Shown in pieces: positions 25,892-34,602 of a stretch of 52,270 nt of DNA. A model generated the notes under the pieces. That model had not been told where the DNA came from. It did no database searches and saw nothing but the letters and a program-made list of their open reading frames with translations. The first letter of the stretch is position 1, and every line of letters begins with the position of its first letter. The position numbers and the translations under genes are program-made. This stretch comes from JBDTES01 sp039922435 (lineage in GTDB: Bacteria; Patescibacteriota; Saccharimonadia; Saccharimonadales; UBA4665), in NCBI GenBank assembly GCA_039922435.1, contig JBDTES010000020.1, positions 1 through 52,270 of the forward strand. The letters are read 5' to 3'.

Positions 25892-25968
25892 GGCACCATA
25901 GCTCAGCTGGTTAGAGCGCAGGACTCATAAGCCTGAGGTCGGTGGTTCGAGCCCACCTGGTGCTACCA
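25892..25968 (+). tRNA. tRNA with CAT anticodon, probably elongator tRNA-Met
   Basis: A full cloverleaf of 77 bases including an encoded CCA: acceptor GGCACCA paired with TGGTGCT, D-arm AGCTCAGCTGGTTAGAGC, anticodon loop CTCATAA, T-arm GGTGGTTCGAGCCCACC. The first pair is G-U. The top anticodon-stem pair is A31 with G39, a mismatch where most relatives have A-U. Because tilS is present, a lysidine-modified isoleucine tRNA is a possible alternative, but the body resembles tRNA-Met. Confidence 0.95.
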
Positions 25969-25980
25969 AATGATTACACA

Positions 25981-26007
25981 AAAAGGACGACTACGTGTCG
26001 TCCTTTT
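25981..26007 (+). terminator. Terminator after tRNA-Met
   Basis: AAAAGGACGAC, a 5-base loop and its exact complement GTCGTCCTTTT form an 11-bp stem ending in a U run. It is also symmetric enough to end the LCP gene that arrives from the other side. Confidence 0.85.
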
Positions 26008-26040
26008 GATTTAGCTAAATTCTTGAAGTACTACAAAGTA

Positions 26041-27681
26041 CTAATTTTGGGTAGCGGGCTTAGGTACAGCGTTTTGGCCAAGGATCAAAATAAAGTCTGC
26101 GTTAGGATAGGTAGCGCTCAGCGTCTCGTTCTTAACTACCTGAGCATTATATCTCTGCTTCAAATCTGTCTTAGTACCTGGGGCATGACCTTTCGAGTTA
26201 TCAATTAAGCTAGTTTTAGCTTGGTTAGCTGGGGCGTCCGCTACAGCCTCTACTACCATGCCTTGATCGATTAGTTTATCGCCTTGGCTACTCGCCAGCC
26301 CAATAGTATCGGTGCCATTAAGAATTACAATCGAGGCACCCTCTCGTACAACTGGATCACGGCTAAGTTGCCGCTTTAGCTGAGTTTGAATATCACTAAA
26401 ATCATCTAGACCGGCCGTTGGAATCAAAGCTGATTGACCTTCGGGCGACGTGTAGTTATCGAGCATTGGCTTACCGTCTAGTGTATTTACGTTTAGCGAC
26501 TTTATATTACCGTCATTCAAGCCCTTGCTATAGCTGTATAGAGTTTCTATCTCGCCGACACTCAGATTGGTACGCACATTATTACCGACCGCATCAATCA
26601 ACCTAACGACCTTTAAGGGGTTAGCGATAACACTAGTCTGCGAAGCCTTGGTTTTTATCGCCATTAGCATTTGACGCTGGTGCTCAGTCCGATCAAAGTC
26701 GGCCTGTGGAAAGCCGTACGAACCGTAGGCATCGCCACGAGCCCGGGCTAGGTTTAGGGCTTGCTTACCGTCCAGCGTCACGTTACCATTAGGGTATTTG
26801 GCTAGTGAGCAACAGTTACGACTGGTATAATCGAGACTCGGGTCGTAAATACCACGTGGGTCGGAACTCTCAATATTCATAGTAATACCACCGATGGCAT
26901 CCACTAAGTCTTGGAAGGCCGAGTAGTTAACCAAAACTTGATAGTTAATTGTTAGGTCTAGTTTACTCTCGATAACTTGCTGTAATAAATCCATGCCGCC
27001 ATCGACAAAGGCAGCATTAATTTTGGAATGGCCATAGCCAGGAATATTAACCCAGAGATCACGCGGCACGCTGAGCATGAAGGCATTATTATTACGAGTA
27101 TCAATACTAAGTACCATTATCGAGTCAGTTAACTGGGCTCCGTCGTGCCCCAGATCATCGGCTGAATTCCCGGCTACTAGCACATTAACTCGACCATCCT
27201 GATTCTTTAAGGGCGACGGATGAAAGGCCCCAAGCAGACTAAACGGATTTCCATTACCGGTCAGCCTAGCGATATCTTTGTAGAACTTAAATCCTACAAA
27301 CAAGCCACCGATTAAAATTAAAATGCCAAGCATCAGGCCAAATCGCTTAAAAATCCGTTTTTTACGGCGCGGCTTAGCTTTTTTAGCCGGTGGCGCAACT
27401 ACTGGTCGACTTTTTGGTATCGGCGAAAACGGCTCACTGCTAGGCATTAGTTGGCTGGTGGCGGCGGGTGGTGCAACCATATCATCGAAATTACTAGGCT
27501 GAATCGTCTGTGGGATAGGCCGCTTTGGCATACCCTCCATTACCTTCGGAATCGGTTCAGGTTTAGTCGAACTACCACGAAAAACTGGTTGCCGTGGTCT
27601 GCCACCCGGTGGGCTGGCCAGAAAACCGTCTATAGAAGTCGCCCGGCGCGGCCTAAAACCGTCTTGATGTTTATCTTTCAC
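26041..27681 (-). CDS. LytR-CpsA-Psr (LCP) family glycopolymer ligase
   Basis: LCP enzymes attach lipid-linked polymers to the peptidoglycan outside the cell. The 546-residue protein has a Pro/Arg-rich cytoplasmic N-terminus (about 1-110), one membrane helix (about 112-130, GLMLGILILIGGLFVGF), an LCP domain with TDSIMVLSID and SVPRDLWVNIPGYG and the Arg-rich ALNLARARG segment, and a C-terminal LytR_C-like domain (about 440-546). The start is a GTG at 27679-27681 with a TATAAT box (27691-27696) 9 bases upstream and no ribosome site. Confidence 0.92.
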   Translation of the reverse strand: MKDKHQDGFRPRRATSIDGFLASPPGGRPRQPVFRGSSTKPEPIPKVMEGMPKRPIPQTIQPSNFDDMVAPPAATSQLMPSSEPFSPIPKSRPVVAPPAKKAKPRRKKRIFKRFGLMLGILILIGGLFVGFKFYKDIARLTGNGNPFSLLGAFHPSPLKNQDGRVNVLVAGNSADDLGHDGAQLTDSIMVLSIDTRNNNAFMLSVPRDLWVNIPGYGHSKINAAFVDGGMDLLQQVIESKLDLTINYQVLVNYSAFQDLVDAIGGITMNIESSDPRGIYDPSLDYTSRNCCSLAKYPNGNVTLDGKQALNLARARGDAYGSYGFPQADFDRTEHQRQMLMAIKTKASQTSVIANPLKVVRLIDAVGNNVRTNLSVGEIETLYSYSKGLNDGNIKSLNVNTLDGKPMLDNYTSPEGQSALIPTAGLDDFSDIQTQLKRQLSRDPVVREGASIVILNGTDTIGLASSQGDKLIDQGMVVEAVADAPANQAKTSLIDNSKGHAPGTKTDLKQRYNAQVVKNETLSATYPNADFILILGQNAVPKPATQN

Positions 27682-27751
27682 TAGATAGCTATTATAACGG
27701 AGATTGGCCTATAAGCTAAATCATTTGGGTCTTTGTAGTGAAGCAAAAAGC

Positions 27752-27779
27752 AAAAATCCACCCCTATTACAGGATGGAT
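27752..27779 (-). terminator. Rho-independent terminator of the 31-residue peptide gene
   Basis: On the minus strand an 8-bp stem (27756-27763 with 27772-27779, one G-U pair) with an 8-base loop is followed by a U-rich tail TTTTTGCTTTTTG. It lies 23 bases after the peptide stop codon. Confidence 0.85.
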
Positions 27780-27802
27780 CTTTGTAAATTACGCCCAACT
27801 TT

Positions 27803-27898
27803 TTATAGTTGACGTAAAATCGAGTCGACGGCGAGGATTTTGCTATTGGTAGTTGGTACCAATTCAAAAGCCCAGCTATCATTGATGGCTATTCGCAT
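27803..27898 (-). CDS. 31-residue peptide gene, function unknown
   Basis: ATG at 27896-27898 follows a perfect AAGGAG seven bases upstream; the peptide MRIAINDSWAFELVP then continues to SILRQL and a TAA. It has its own strong promoter (27962-27990), a 5' leader of about 55 bases and a terminator (27752-27779), so the unit is a complete small transcript of about 200 bases. The peptide has a mixed polar and hydrophobic composition, no membrane helix and no cysteine. It may be a free small protein, or a coding leader within a regulatory RNA. I know no family for it. Confidence 0.75.
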   Translation of the reverse strand: MRIAINDSWAFELVPTTNSKILAVDSILRQL

Positions 27899-27961
27899 CG
27901 TCTACTCCTTAGGTTTTTATTTTTGTAAATTTTTGTTTTGAATTATCCAAAACTATGACAT

Positions 27962-27990
27962 AGTATAGCAAAAAGCTTACGTTTTGTCAA
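27962..27990 (-). promoter_or_regulatory. Strong promoter of the 31-residue peptide gene
   Basis: A perfect TTGACA (27985-27990) and TATACT (27962-27967) are separated by exactly 17 bases on the minus strand. This is the best consensus promoter in the window besides that of dnaK. Confidence 0.85.
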
Positions 27991-28113
27991 CTACCAAATT
28001 GAGTCCTACAACCTAACCCGGCAAACAAACGTATATACATATCATCTGTTAAATCTAAAATTTACTAAAGATCTGGTTCGATTATAAGTTGTATATAATA
28101 CAAACCTGATCGC

Positions 28114-29118
28114 CTATAGCCACTTTTTTTTACGAAGATACAGATACATTACCACGGCAGCAATGACCGACAGACCAATAGCCAGTCCGAGAGTTGTGTA
28201 CTGACCCCAAAATGTCCAAGGCCTTCCATTAATACTGCCTGGCAGCAGGATATTCATACCATAGAGAGTGCCAAGAACAGTCACCGGAATAGTAAAGGTA
28301 AAGACTAGCGTCAGAACAGCTAGAGTCTTATTGGTTTGCTCGGTACTAGTTGTAAAATCAGCATCTTTGTAAATTTCAACTGTCTCCTTGGCTTCATCAA
28401 CCATTTCCCACAATCGGTTTACGGACTTGGTGTTATTAACATAATATTTAGGCATATCCTGGCCAGCAAACAGGCCTATTTGGTCAGCCAAATCATGTAA
28501 AACTAGTCGCTTCGGGCCGATAATCCGACGCATTTTGACAATCTTTTGCCTAATCCGACTGATATTCTCGGCATCCGACGAAACATCATCAAACACTTGG
28601 TCCTCAATATCATCTAGATCAGCCTGAATCTGCTCCACCATGTTTGAAATTCCAGCCAACATATAGCCGATAAATATATACAGTAAAAAAGCCGAACCCT
28701 TGGCAAAGTTTTCGGTTACCTTATTGGGGTGGATGCAGTTCCTAATCAAATTTTCTATCCCTGCACTCTCCCCCTCATGAACAGTTATCAGGTAATTGTG
28801 GCCCAAAAATATACCGACCTGCTCGGCTAAAACTCGACCAGACCTTGAATCGAAGACTGGTGGCCGCAAAACTAAAAAAATGTAATCACTATTGCGATCA
28901 ACTTCAGTATGTTGGACCTTTTGAGTACACTCTTCGAGGTGTAGCGGATCCAAATGATAGTCTGCGGCCAGCTGTTTAAAAGTTGCGGCACTAGGATCCG
29001 ACACATCGAGCCATTTAACATCTCCGTGCTGGAGTATTTCTATACCACCATTGCCAGAATCGGTGGGCTCATTAATAACCGAGTCCTGATCTAGAGTTTG
29101 CTTATCGGGCCCATCCAT
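28114..29118 (-). CDS. corA: CorA-type divalent metal transporter
   Basis: CorA forms a pentamer that imports magnesium and similar ions. The 334-residue protein has a large cytoplasmic alpha/beta funnel domain, a long coiled helix (about 170-270), and two C-terminal membrane helices joined at the conserved YGMN signature (about residue 289). The last residues KKKWL are the basic cytoplasmic tail. A TATGAT box (29128-29133) lies 9 bases before the ATG. Confidence 0.94.
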   Translation of the reverse strand: MDGPDKQTLDQDSVINEPTDSGNGGIEILQHGDVKWLDVSDPSAATFKQLAADYHLDPLHLEECTQKVQHTEVDRNSDYIFLVLRPPVFDSRSGRVLAEQVGIFLGHNYLITVHEGESAGIENLIRNCIHPNKVTENFAKGSAFLLYIFIGYMLAGISNMVEQIQADLDDIEDQVFDDVSSDAENISRIRQKIVKMRRIIGPKRLVLHDLADQIGLFAGQDMPKYYVNNTKSVNRLWEMVDEAKETVEIYKDADFTTSTEQTNKTLAVLTLVFTFTIPVTVLGTLYGMNILLPGSINGRPWTFWGQYTTLGLAIGLSVIAAVVMYLYLRKKKWL

Positions 29119-29174
29119 ATTGCTTTAATCATAAGCGATATAGACCAAAATTAATAGCACAGCCTATTGTTCTT

Positions 29175-29813
29175 TTAGAATTTTGAAGGAAGTATCGTAA
29201 TATCGGTTGGATAAAGGCTAGTGTGCGATTCGGCTAGCTGAATAATCAGCCCAGCTAAATCCTCTGGAAGGATAGCATTTGTCGGATCTTGGCCGTTGGT
29301 AGCGATGTAGCTTGGGTATAAGTTAGTTATTTGATAATCCCTATCAGATAATTCCTTCTGAAGTGACTGGAAGAACTGCCTAGACGCAGCTTTGGCAGCG
29401 CCATATGATCCCATGCCAGGTAGAGGTGTCAGGGCAACTGCTGAAATAATGTTTATAATGCGAGCTTTCTTGATGTTCTGAACAAGCCCACGAGTCATAT
29501 TGACGCCTGCAAAATAATTGCTCTGCATTTGCCTTTCATAATCTTCGGGTTTAGCTTCGATCAATTTGCCACCAGCAAAACCGCCAGCGTTATTTACTAG
29601 ACAAACCTCGCCTTCGGCCGCCAGCTGCTGCCAAAAGTCTGCTGCGGCTTTAGAATCAGATGCATCAAACTGCTGGTACTCGATCGAGCTGCCTAAATCC
29701 TCGGGTCGGTCTGACCGGCCGGTACCAATAACTCGCCAACCATTTTTAGTAAATGCTTCGGCCACAAACTTACCTAAACCTCGACTCACTCCGGTTACAA
29801 CAACTGTATTCAT
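29175..29813 (-). CDS. Short-chain dehydrogenase/reductase
   Basis: This is a classical SDR of 212 residues: nucleotide site TGVSRGLG (7-14), NNAGG (about 73-77), catalytic Ser in IISAVAL and YGAAKAA as the YxxxK pair. It should oxidise or reduce an alcohol/carbonyl with NAD(P); the substrate is unknown. It is shorter than most (about 250). Its start is 63 bases from the divergent IMPase-like gene, so they may share control. Confidence 0.9.
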   Translation of the reverse strand: MNTVVVTGVSRGLGKFVAEAFTKNGWRVIGTGRSDRPEDLGSSIEYQQFDASDSKAAADFWQQLAAEGEVCLVNNAGGFAGGKLIEAKPEDYERQMQSNYFAGVNMTRGLVQNIKKARIINIISAVALTPLPGMGSYGAAKAASRQFFQSLQKELSDRDYQITNLYPSYIATNGQDPTNAILPEDLAGLIIQLAESHTSLYPTDITILPSKF

Positions 29814-29876
29814 AGATTCAGCTTAACACATTTGGGTATGGCAAACACCGAGTTATCGCTGGTATAATTCAGCTAA

Positions 29877-30674
29877 ATGGATAATTTAGAATCAGAAACA
29901 GAATTCTTTCACGAAATATCAAAGCGGGTAATCAGATACGTTAAAAATACTAACCAGGATATATCGGTGGTCGTTAGCAAGGGAGTCGGCGACTACGCTA
30001 CCCAAATGGATATCGATGTCGAGCAGTTGATTGTAACAGAGCTCGCCAAACAATTCCCAAACGACTCGATATTAGCCGAAGAAAGCCATGCAGATACCGA
30101 AATTACCGATGGTAGAATCTGGATAATTGACCCTATTTGCGGTACCAATAATTTGGGCCGAGGCACCAATATATTTTGTACCAATATTGCCTTGGCTGAT
30201 GGCGGTAAATTAATTGCTTCTTGTGTTATTGATCATAGCCAAGCAGATTACTATTGGTCGGCTGGCAATAACAAGATTAACACTGGTCACAATCAGTACG
30301 TTTTGGCGCCCAACAATGAGCTTGGCTTAAAAATCGATGTAAATTTTGGATCTGCTAAGAAATCTGGTGACAAAAACTATCAGTTAAAACACAATCTGTT
30401 TTTACTAAGAATTATGGAAGGAACCAATTACGATATGGTGTCACTTAACTCGTCACTTAGTAATCTATATACCGCACTTGGTAAACTTGATGGTTTCGTA
30501 GACCTTTTCAACCACGCCTGGGACGTATGTGCTGCCAGTTTCTTAATTCAGCAAGCCGGTGGGGTAATTACCGCTCTAGACGGCTCACCCTGGACACTCA
30601 CAACTATTGGCGCAATTGCTGGTCGTACTCCAGAAATACACAAGCAACTTCTGGATCTGTTCGTTAGTTCGTAA
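29877..30674 (+). CDS. Inositol-monophosphatase-like protein with an altered metal site
   Basis: The 265-residue protein has the family pattern: GVGDYATQMD near the N-terminus, the acidic pair EES (68-70), IDPICGTNN (84-92), and a C-terminal HAWDVCAASFLIQQAGG. These enzymes remove phosphate from inositol phosphate, fructose bisphosphate or PAP using Mg. The usual DPIDGT is DPICGT: Cys88 replaces a metal-binding Asp, so activity may be changed or lost. A TATAAT box (29863-29868) lies 8 bases before the ATG. Confidence 0.85.
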   Translation: MDNLESETEFFHEISKRVIRYVKNTNQDISVVVSKGVGDYATQMDIDVEQLIVTELAKQFPNDSILAEESHADTEITDGRIWIIDPICGTNNLGRGTNIFCTNIALADGGKLIASCVIDHSQADYYWSAGNNKINTGHNQYVLAPNNELGLKIDVNFGSAKKSGDKNYQLKHNLFLLRIMEGTNYDMVSLNSSLSNLYTALGKLDGFVDLFNHAWDVCAASFLIQQAGGVITALDGSPWTLTTIGAIAGRTPEIHKQLLDLFVSS

Positions 30675-30722
30675 CTTAGAAAATAGCAGGCTAAGCTACA
30701 ATAACTGTCTTATAATGTCTAC

Positions 30723-31172
30723 ATGGACTTTACTGGTGTAAAAATTGCTCTTATTTATGATAATAAGCTGCTAGTTATCCAGCGCGATAATAAACCAGGT
30801 CTTCGGTTTGCCGGGTTATGGGACTTCCCGGGCGGCGGGCGTGAAGGCAACGAAACTCCGTTCGAGTGTGTCAGTCGGGAAGTTATGGAAGAGCTAGGCA
30901 TAGAGCTTAAGGCCAGTTCAATAATCTGGCAAAGTACCCACCCAGCTATGCACGATCCCAAGATTATTGCCTACTTTATGGTTTCAAATATAAGCCAAGC
31001 CGACATCCAATCAATCCATTTTGGTGACGAAGGCCAGGGCTGGAAACTGATATCGATAGATGAGTTTATGCAAGCTGGTGATGTAGTCGAACCGCTCAAG
31101 GCTAGGTTGCAAACCTACTTAGACTCTAAATCGATCCCCGGCAGTAACGCTGCTAATTCGGCCACAAATTGA
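30723..31172 (+). CDS. Nudix hydrolase
   Basis: The 149-residue protein carries a canonical Nudix box: GGREGNE, seven residues, then REVMEELGI, starting near residue 39. It should cleave a nucleoside diphosphate linked to another moiety; KPGLRFAGLWDFPGG resembles MutT-like members, but the substrate is not certain. A TATAAT box (30711-30716) lies 6 bases before the ATG. The last 58 bases overlap the convergent HAD gene. Confidence 0.9.
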   Translation: MDFTGVKIALIYDNKLLVIQRDNKPGLRFAGLWDFPGGGREGNETPFECVSREVMEELGIELKASSIIWQSTHPAMHDPKIIAYFMVSNISQADIQSIHFGDEGQGWKLISIDEFMQAGDVVEPLKARLQTYLDSKSIPGSNAANSATN

Positions 31173-31732
31173 TTAGTAGTTTTGAAGATTATGCCATGGA
31201 TACCTAAGTTCTCGGCAGCTACCACGTTTTCGGGATTATCGTCGATAAAGACTGCTTCTTCTGGACTAACCTGCAACTTACTTAGCACTCTTTTATAAAA
31301 TCGAGGGTCAGGCTTTCTAATACCCAACTCGTACGAAAGAAATACTTTCCTAAAAGGCGCATAGACTCCGACTTCCCGAAGGACTTTAGCGTGTGGCTCA
31401 ATCGTGTCCGACAGAATTGCAATATCCAGGCCAGCTAGGCTGATCTGCTTTGCTATATTTATTACCCGCCTATTTTGTTTCAGGACACCGGCAAAGGACC
31501 TGCCTATTAGGTCTTCACCTGGCTCAACCTGCCTAATTCCATATTTGCTTTTCAGTTCAGCCCAAAACGCCGGTTCGTCTAGTTCACCAGCTCCCATCCG
31601 AACTATTTGATCCGCCCAAATCTCTCTTGTTTGTTCGGGCGTAAGATTTAACTGGCGCTCGAGCTCATCACTACCGCATGTACCAACATCAACTAGCACG
31701 CCACCAACATCAAAAATCACAGCTTTAATCAT
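31115..31732 (-). CDS. HAD-superfamily hydrolase, class IA (YihX/epoxide-hydrolase-like)
   Basis: The 205-residue protein has motif I FDVGGVLVD, motif II LSDT, motif III RKPDP and motif IV FIDDNPENV. The second residue of DxD is Gly, as in the YihX-like and EPHX2 N-terminal phosphatases. It likely acts on a small phosphate ester. A TATAGT box (31739-31744) lies 6 bases before the ATG. It overlaps the Nudix gene by 58 bases at the 3' ends, an unusually long convergent overlap. Confidence 0.88.
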   Translation of the reverse strand: MIKAVIFDVGGVLVDVGTCGSDELERQLNLTPEQTREIWADQIVRMGAGELDEPAFWAELKSKYGIRQVEPGEDLIGRSFAGVLKQNRRVINIAKQISLAGLDIAILSDTIEPHAKVLREVGVYAPFRKVFLSYELGIRKPDPRFYKRVLSKLQVSPEEAVFIDDNPENVVAAENLGIHGIIFKTTNQFVAELAALLPGIDLESK

Positions 31733-31841
31733 AATTAAACTATAGCAAACACATCTGCTATCTCGCCATGAATTCCGCGTTCTTCTATACTATGAATGAT
31801 CTGCCATAGAACCACTTACATTTTTTAGCTAGCAAAATTAT

Positions 31842-31865
31842 GAACTCGGAGTTAACTCCGAGTTC
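31842..31865. repeat. Dispersed palindrome, copy 1
   Basis: GAACTCGGAGTT followed by its exact reverse complement forms a 24-bp perfect palindrome. It lies 53 bases past the M16 peptidase stop and about 110 bases before the HAD start. Related copies are at 34084, 39563 and 49721. Confidence 0.85.
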
Positions 31866-31918
31866 TAACAGAGTAGAATGCTATGCACTTAAATTTGGCT
31901 TAACAACAATTTTTCTAA

Positions 31919-33223
31919 TTAGACTCTCAGGCTTGCCCATTCGCCAATACTGGCCAGCACCGTAGGATCAGGGCTAGTAGCTTGAATAAGTGGCTTAGTA
32001 CCCACCATACTTCTATGAATCTCACGAAGGCTGGCGAGTGAGACATTTGCCGCAAAATCCTGTATTTCACTCAGTCCAACTTCAGTCCTCCTCGAAGCAC
32101 CAAGCATACTCCGGACTTTATCGGCCACAAGCTCAGGCGGGCTTTGCATCAAATGATCAGTCTCACGACTAAAGCCAATTAAGATTGATTCAAATATTGA
32201 CTGCGGTAAATCTTGATGCAAGACATCATCATACATAGTGTTTAGCGCCGTAAGACTATCTTGACCAGCCAAGCCAGTCGAAGCAGAAAAATGCGACCAG
32301 TTTTTATTCCGTCCAAAGCTTAGATCGGCTTGTCTAGACACACCCGCGCCTGCTCCATAGCACAACGCTAGTTCTCTCCTTAAACGACTGTGTGTAGCCC
32401 TTGAAAGTATCAGGCTAATTAATTTGTAGTTCAACTGTTCTCGGACCGACGTCGTCTCGGGCAAGCCGTAGCTAATACCAATAATTGTACGATCAGTCAA
32501 AGGTCGGTCAATCTGCTCCAAAGCTGCAGGTAGCCCCCCGGGGTTAAAATCGTCAAAATCAACACGTTGGGGCTTTTCGGTATCATCGGATTTATAACCA
32601 TCTAATAGAGTTTCGGCCACTTCGCGCTGCCTTTCTACAGACTCCGCTGAACAAAGTACAAGAACAGCATTACTCAATTTGTAATGACGACTGTGGAATG
32701 CTCTAATTGCATCTGGTGACATATTTTGAGTATCCTCTGGGCTGGCTTCGACAGGCCGTGAATACAGTTTCCCCCTAATAGCAAAATTATGCCGAATTGC
32801 TGGGAAATAGCCGGCTTTTGAGGCTAGACCACGAATCTCATCAATAATTGGGTTTCGTTCACCCTCCAACGATCCATCGGTGAGTGTAGGCCTCAGAGCA
32901 ACCTGGCTTACAAAAGATGCCACAGTTTCTAACTCATAACCATCAGCTACGAAAATAGTACTTGTTTGGCCAGTCTCAGCATTGCGTCTTAACCCTCTTT
33001 CTTCAGCATAATAATGAACTTCTGCTTCAGTAGGCATAGTATCTGTGCCACGAAACGACACGTGCTCCAGAAAATGGGCAGCACCATATTCCCCAGAAAC
33101 TTCGTGTGCAGAACCGGCGTTCACCGTTAAGCGGGCTGAGTGGGTCCGAAAATGCGGCAAATGAACAAAAGCAGCTTGCAGGCCGTTTTCTAACTGCTCG
33201 ACTTCTACTATTTCTCCAGACAT
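31919..33223 (-). CDS. M16-family zinc peptidase-like protein
   Basis: The 434-residue protein is a two-lobed M16 (insulinase/processing-peptidase-like) protein. The inverted zinc motif HFLEH (about residues 50-54) follows GSAHEVSGEYGAA, and an acidic segment EGERNPIIDEI about 75 residues on supplies the expected Glu. Members cleave peptides in a closed chamber. The second half lacks a second zinc site, as normal. A TATAGT box (33231-33236) lies 7 bases before the ATG. Confidence 0.88.
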   Translation of the reverse strand: MSGEIVEVEQLENGLQAAFVHLPHFRTHSARLTVNAGSAHEVSGEYGAAHFLEHVSFRGTDTMPTEAEVHYYAEERGLRRNAETGQTSTIFVADGYELETVASFVSQVALRPTLTDGSLEGERNPIIDEIRGLASKAGYFPAIRHNFAIRGKLYSRPVEASPEDTQNMSPDAIRAFHSRHYKLSNAVLVLCSAESVERQREVAETLLDGYKSDDTEKPQRVDFDDFNPGGLPAALEQIDRPLTDRTIIGISYGLPETTSVREQLNYKLISLILSRATHSRLRRELALCYGAGAGVSRQADLSFGRNKNWSHFSASTGLAGQDSLTALNTMYDDVLHQDLPQSIFESILIGFSRETDHLMQSPPELVADKVRSMLGASRRTEVGLSEIQDFAANVSLASLREIHRSMVGTKPLIQATSPDPTVLASIGEWASLRV

Positions 33224-33355
33224 TAAGGCAACTATACCATTTTATTAATTACTCATCAAAGGTTTATAACTGAGAGTGATTTCTGTATTCAAATTATTGG
33301 ATAAACTTGCTAGCCACCTAGTAAAACCTGAAGTACCTCTTTATACTTTAAGACG

Positions 33356-34024
33356 ATGGAAGAAGTGGCAGATTCATGCTTTCGAGCAATTACTTCACAG
33401 AGAAAACGACCCTTATTCGTGGCAGTTACCGGGGATTCAGGTAGCGGCAAGAGCTATTTAGTTTCCCTACTTCAAGCAAAACTAGAAGAAGCCCATCTTG
33501 CCTACACTCTAATTAACCACGACGAGTTCTTAATTTCTAGAGTAGACAGAGAACCGATGAAGTCTATTTACTACACCGATGGTAAATATGTCAGAAAATC
33601 ACATTGGGAAGTCTTAGAAAACATGTTTCGCCTCGCTGAGTTCGAACGAGTTATAAGTGAGTTGAGAGCCGGGAAAGAGGCAAGCTTTCATCCTTATTCG
33701 CGAGAAACTGGCAGCGTCATGGATACAGCGCGAACCGTTTTACCAAACGACTTTATAATTTTTGATACAAGCATGATGCTCGATAAAATGGACTTCGTAA
33801 TCTTGGTTGATGTTACCCAAGAGAATATTATTAAGCGAAAACTTGCTCGAGATAGTGATATCAGAACGCCAGAGCAAATAACTGAAATGCATAAACAAGT
33901 CCAAGGCTATTATTGGGAAGACAGAGGCAGGCCAGCCCATCCGGATATTATCATTGATAACAATGACTTCTCGAACGTAAAGATTATCCAATCAAATGAA
34001 TTGTCTCATTACCCCAAAACCTAA
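33356..34024 (+). CDS. P-loop kinase, uridine-kinase-like
   Basis: The 222-residue protein has a clear Walker A TGDSGSGKSYLV (about 26-37), INHDEFLISR after strand 2 as in uridine/pantothenate kinases, and FIIFDTSMM plus a basic lid KRKLARDSDIR. It should phosphorylate a small metabolite; which one is not clear. A TATACT box (33342-33347) lies 8 bases before the ATG, supporting this start. The region just upstream can be read in another frame for about 27 codons; I do not call it. Confidence 0.8.
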   Translation: MEEVADSCFRAITSQRKRPLFVAVTGDSGSGKSYLVSLLQAKLEEAHLAYTLINHDEFLISRVDREPMKSIYYTDGKYVRKSHWEVLENMFRLAEFERVISELRAGKEASFHPYSRETGSVMDTARTVLPNDFIIFDTSMMLDKMDFVILVDVTQENIIKRKLARDSDIRTPEQITEMHKQVQGYYWEDRGRPAHPDIIIDNNDFSNVKIIQSNELSHYPKT

Positions 34025-34083
34025 AGCTAGAGCAAAACCAATATACACACCCACCAGCTCTAAGCTATTTTTTAAGTTGAACC

Positions 34084-34107
34084 GAACTCGGGGTTAACTC
34101 CGAGTTA
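34084..34107. repeat. Dispersed palindrome, copy 2
   Basis: GAACTCGGGGTT and AACTCCGAGTTA: the same element as at 31842 with two changes, one making a G-U pair. It lies 59 bases after the kinase stop, between convergent genes. Confidence 0.8.
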
Positions 34108-34185
34108 TAACAGATTGCTAATATACTCACTTACATATAACTTAGTTTATTTACAAAATTAATTGTTTGTATATTTGATGGGTGA

Positions 34186-34602
34186 TTAAAATTCGATCTC
34201 AGATATTTCCCACGGATGTCTGGTGGTGTCGGTAAACCTAAGCCAGCGCGGTTCGATTAAAAAATAACTTTCATTTGGGGCATCTTTGTAAGCCCTAGCC
34301 CCCTCGTTTTTCAAAAAATAAAATTCGGCATAAACATCAACGTCATTACCTCCCAACAAGCGCGCCGTGCCTTCGTACTGAATAGTGCCCTGATTGTCCC
34401 AGCCAATGACGACCGAAACGTCTTTATTGGTAGCAATATTCTGAGCTTTGCGGGTTGAACCAGCGGTGCCAAAGACCAACTGTAACTTATTAGTAGCCCC
34501 AAATCCAACCACAGCACTCTCCGACCGGCCCTCGCCATCGACAGTCGACAAGACCATATTATGCCTAGCATCCATGAACTCTCGCAGCATCGCTTTATTC
34601 AT
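34186..34602 (-). CDS. Flavin-binding split-barrel protein (pyridoxamine-phosphate-oxidase-like)
   Basis: The 138-residue protein opens with FMDARHNMVLSTVDGEGRSE and has VFGTAGSTRKAQNIATNKDVSVVIGWD, the pattern of the small FMN or F420-type split-barrel family (general-stress/PNPOx-like). Whether it binds FMN is not visible. A TATGAT box (34609-34614) lies 6 bases before the ATG. No gene is seen in the 275 bases between it and the next gene. Confidence 0.82.
   Translation of the reverse strand: MNKAMLREFMDARHNMVLSTVDGEGRSESAVVGFGATNKLQLVFGTAGSTRKAQNIATNKDVSVVIGWDNQGTIQYEGTARLLGGNDVDVYAEFYFLKNEGARAYKDAPNESYFLIEPRWLRFTDTTRHPWEISEIEF

Noticed and set aside
31842..31865. Dispersed palindromes as rho-independent terminators
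   Set aside because: They sit near gene ends but lack a consistent U run on either strand.
33276..33461. Reading frame upstream of and overlapping the kinase start
   Set aside because: It overlaps the P-loop kinase in another frame, and the kinase ATG has a well-placed TATACT box. The upstream codons look plausible but no motif or ribosome site supports them.
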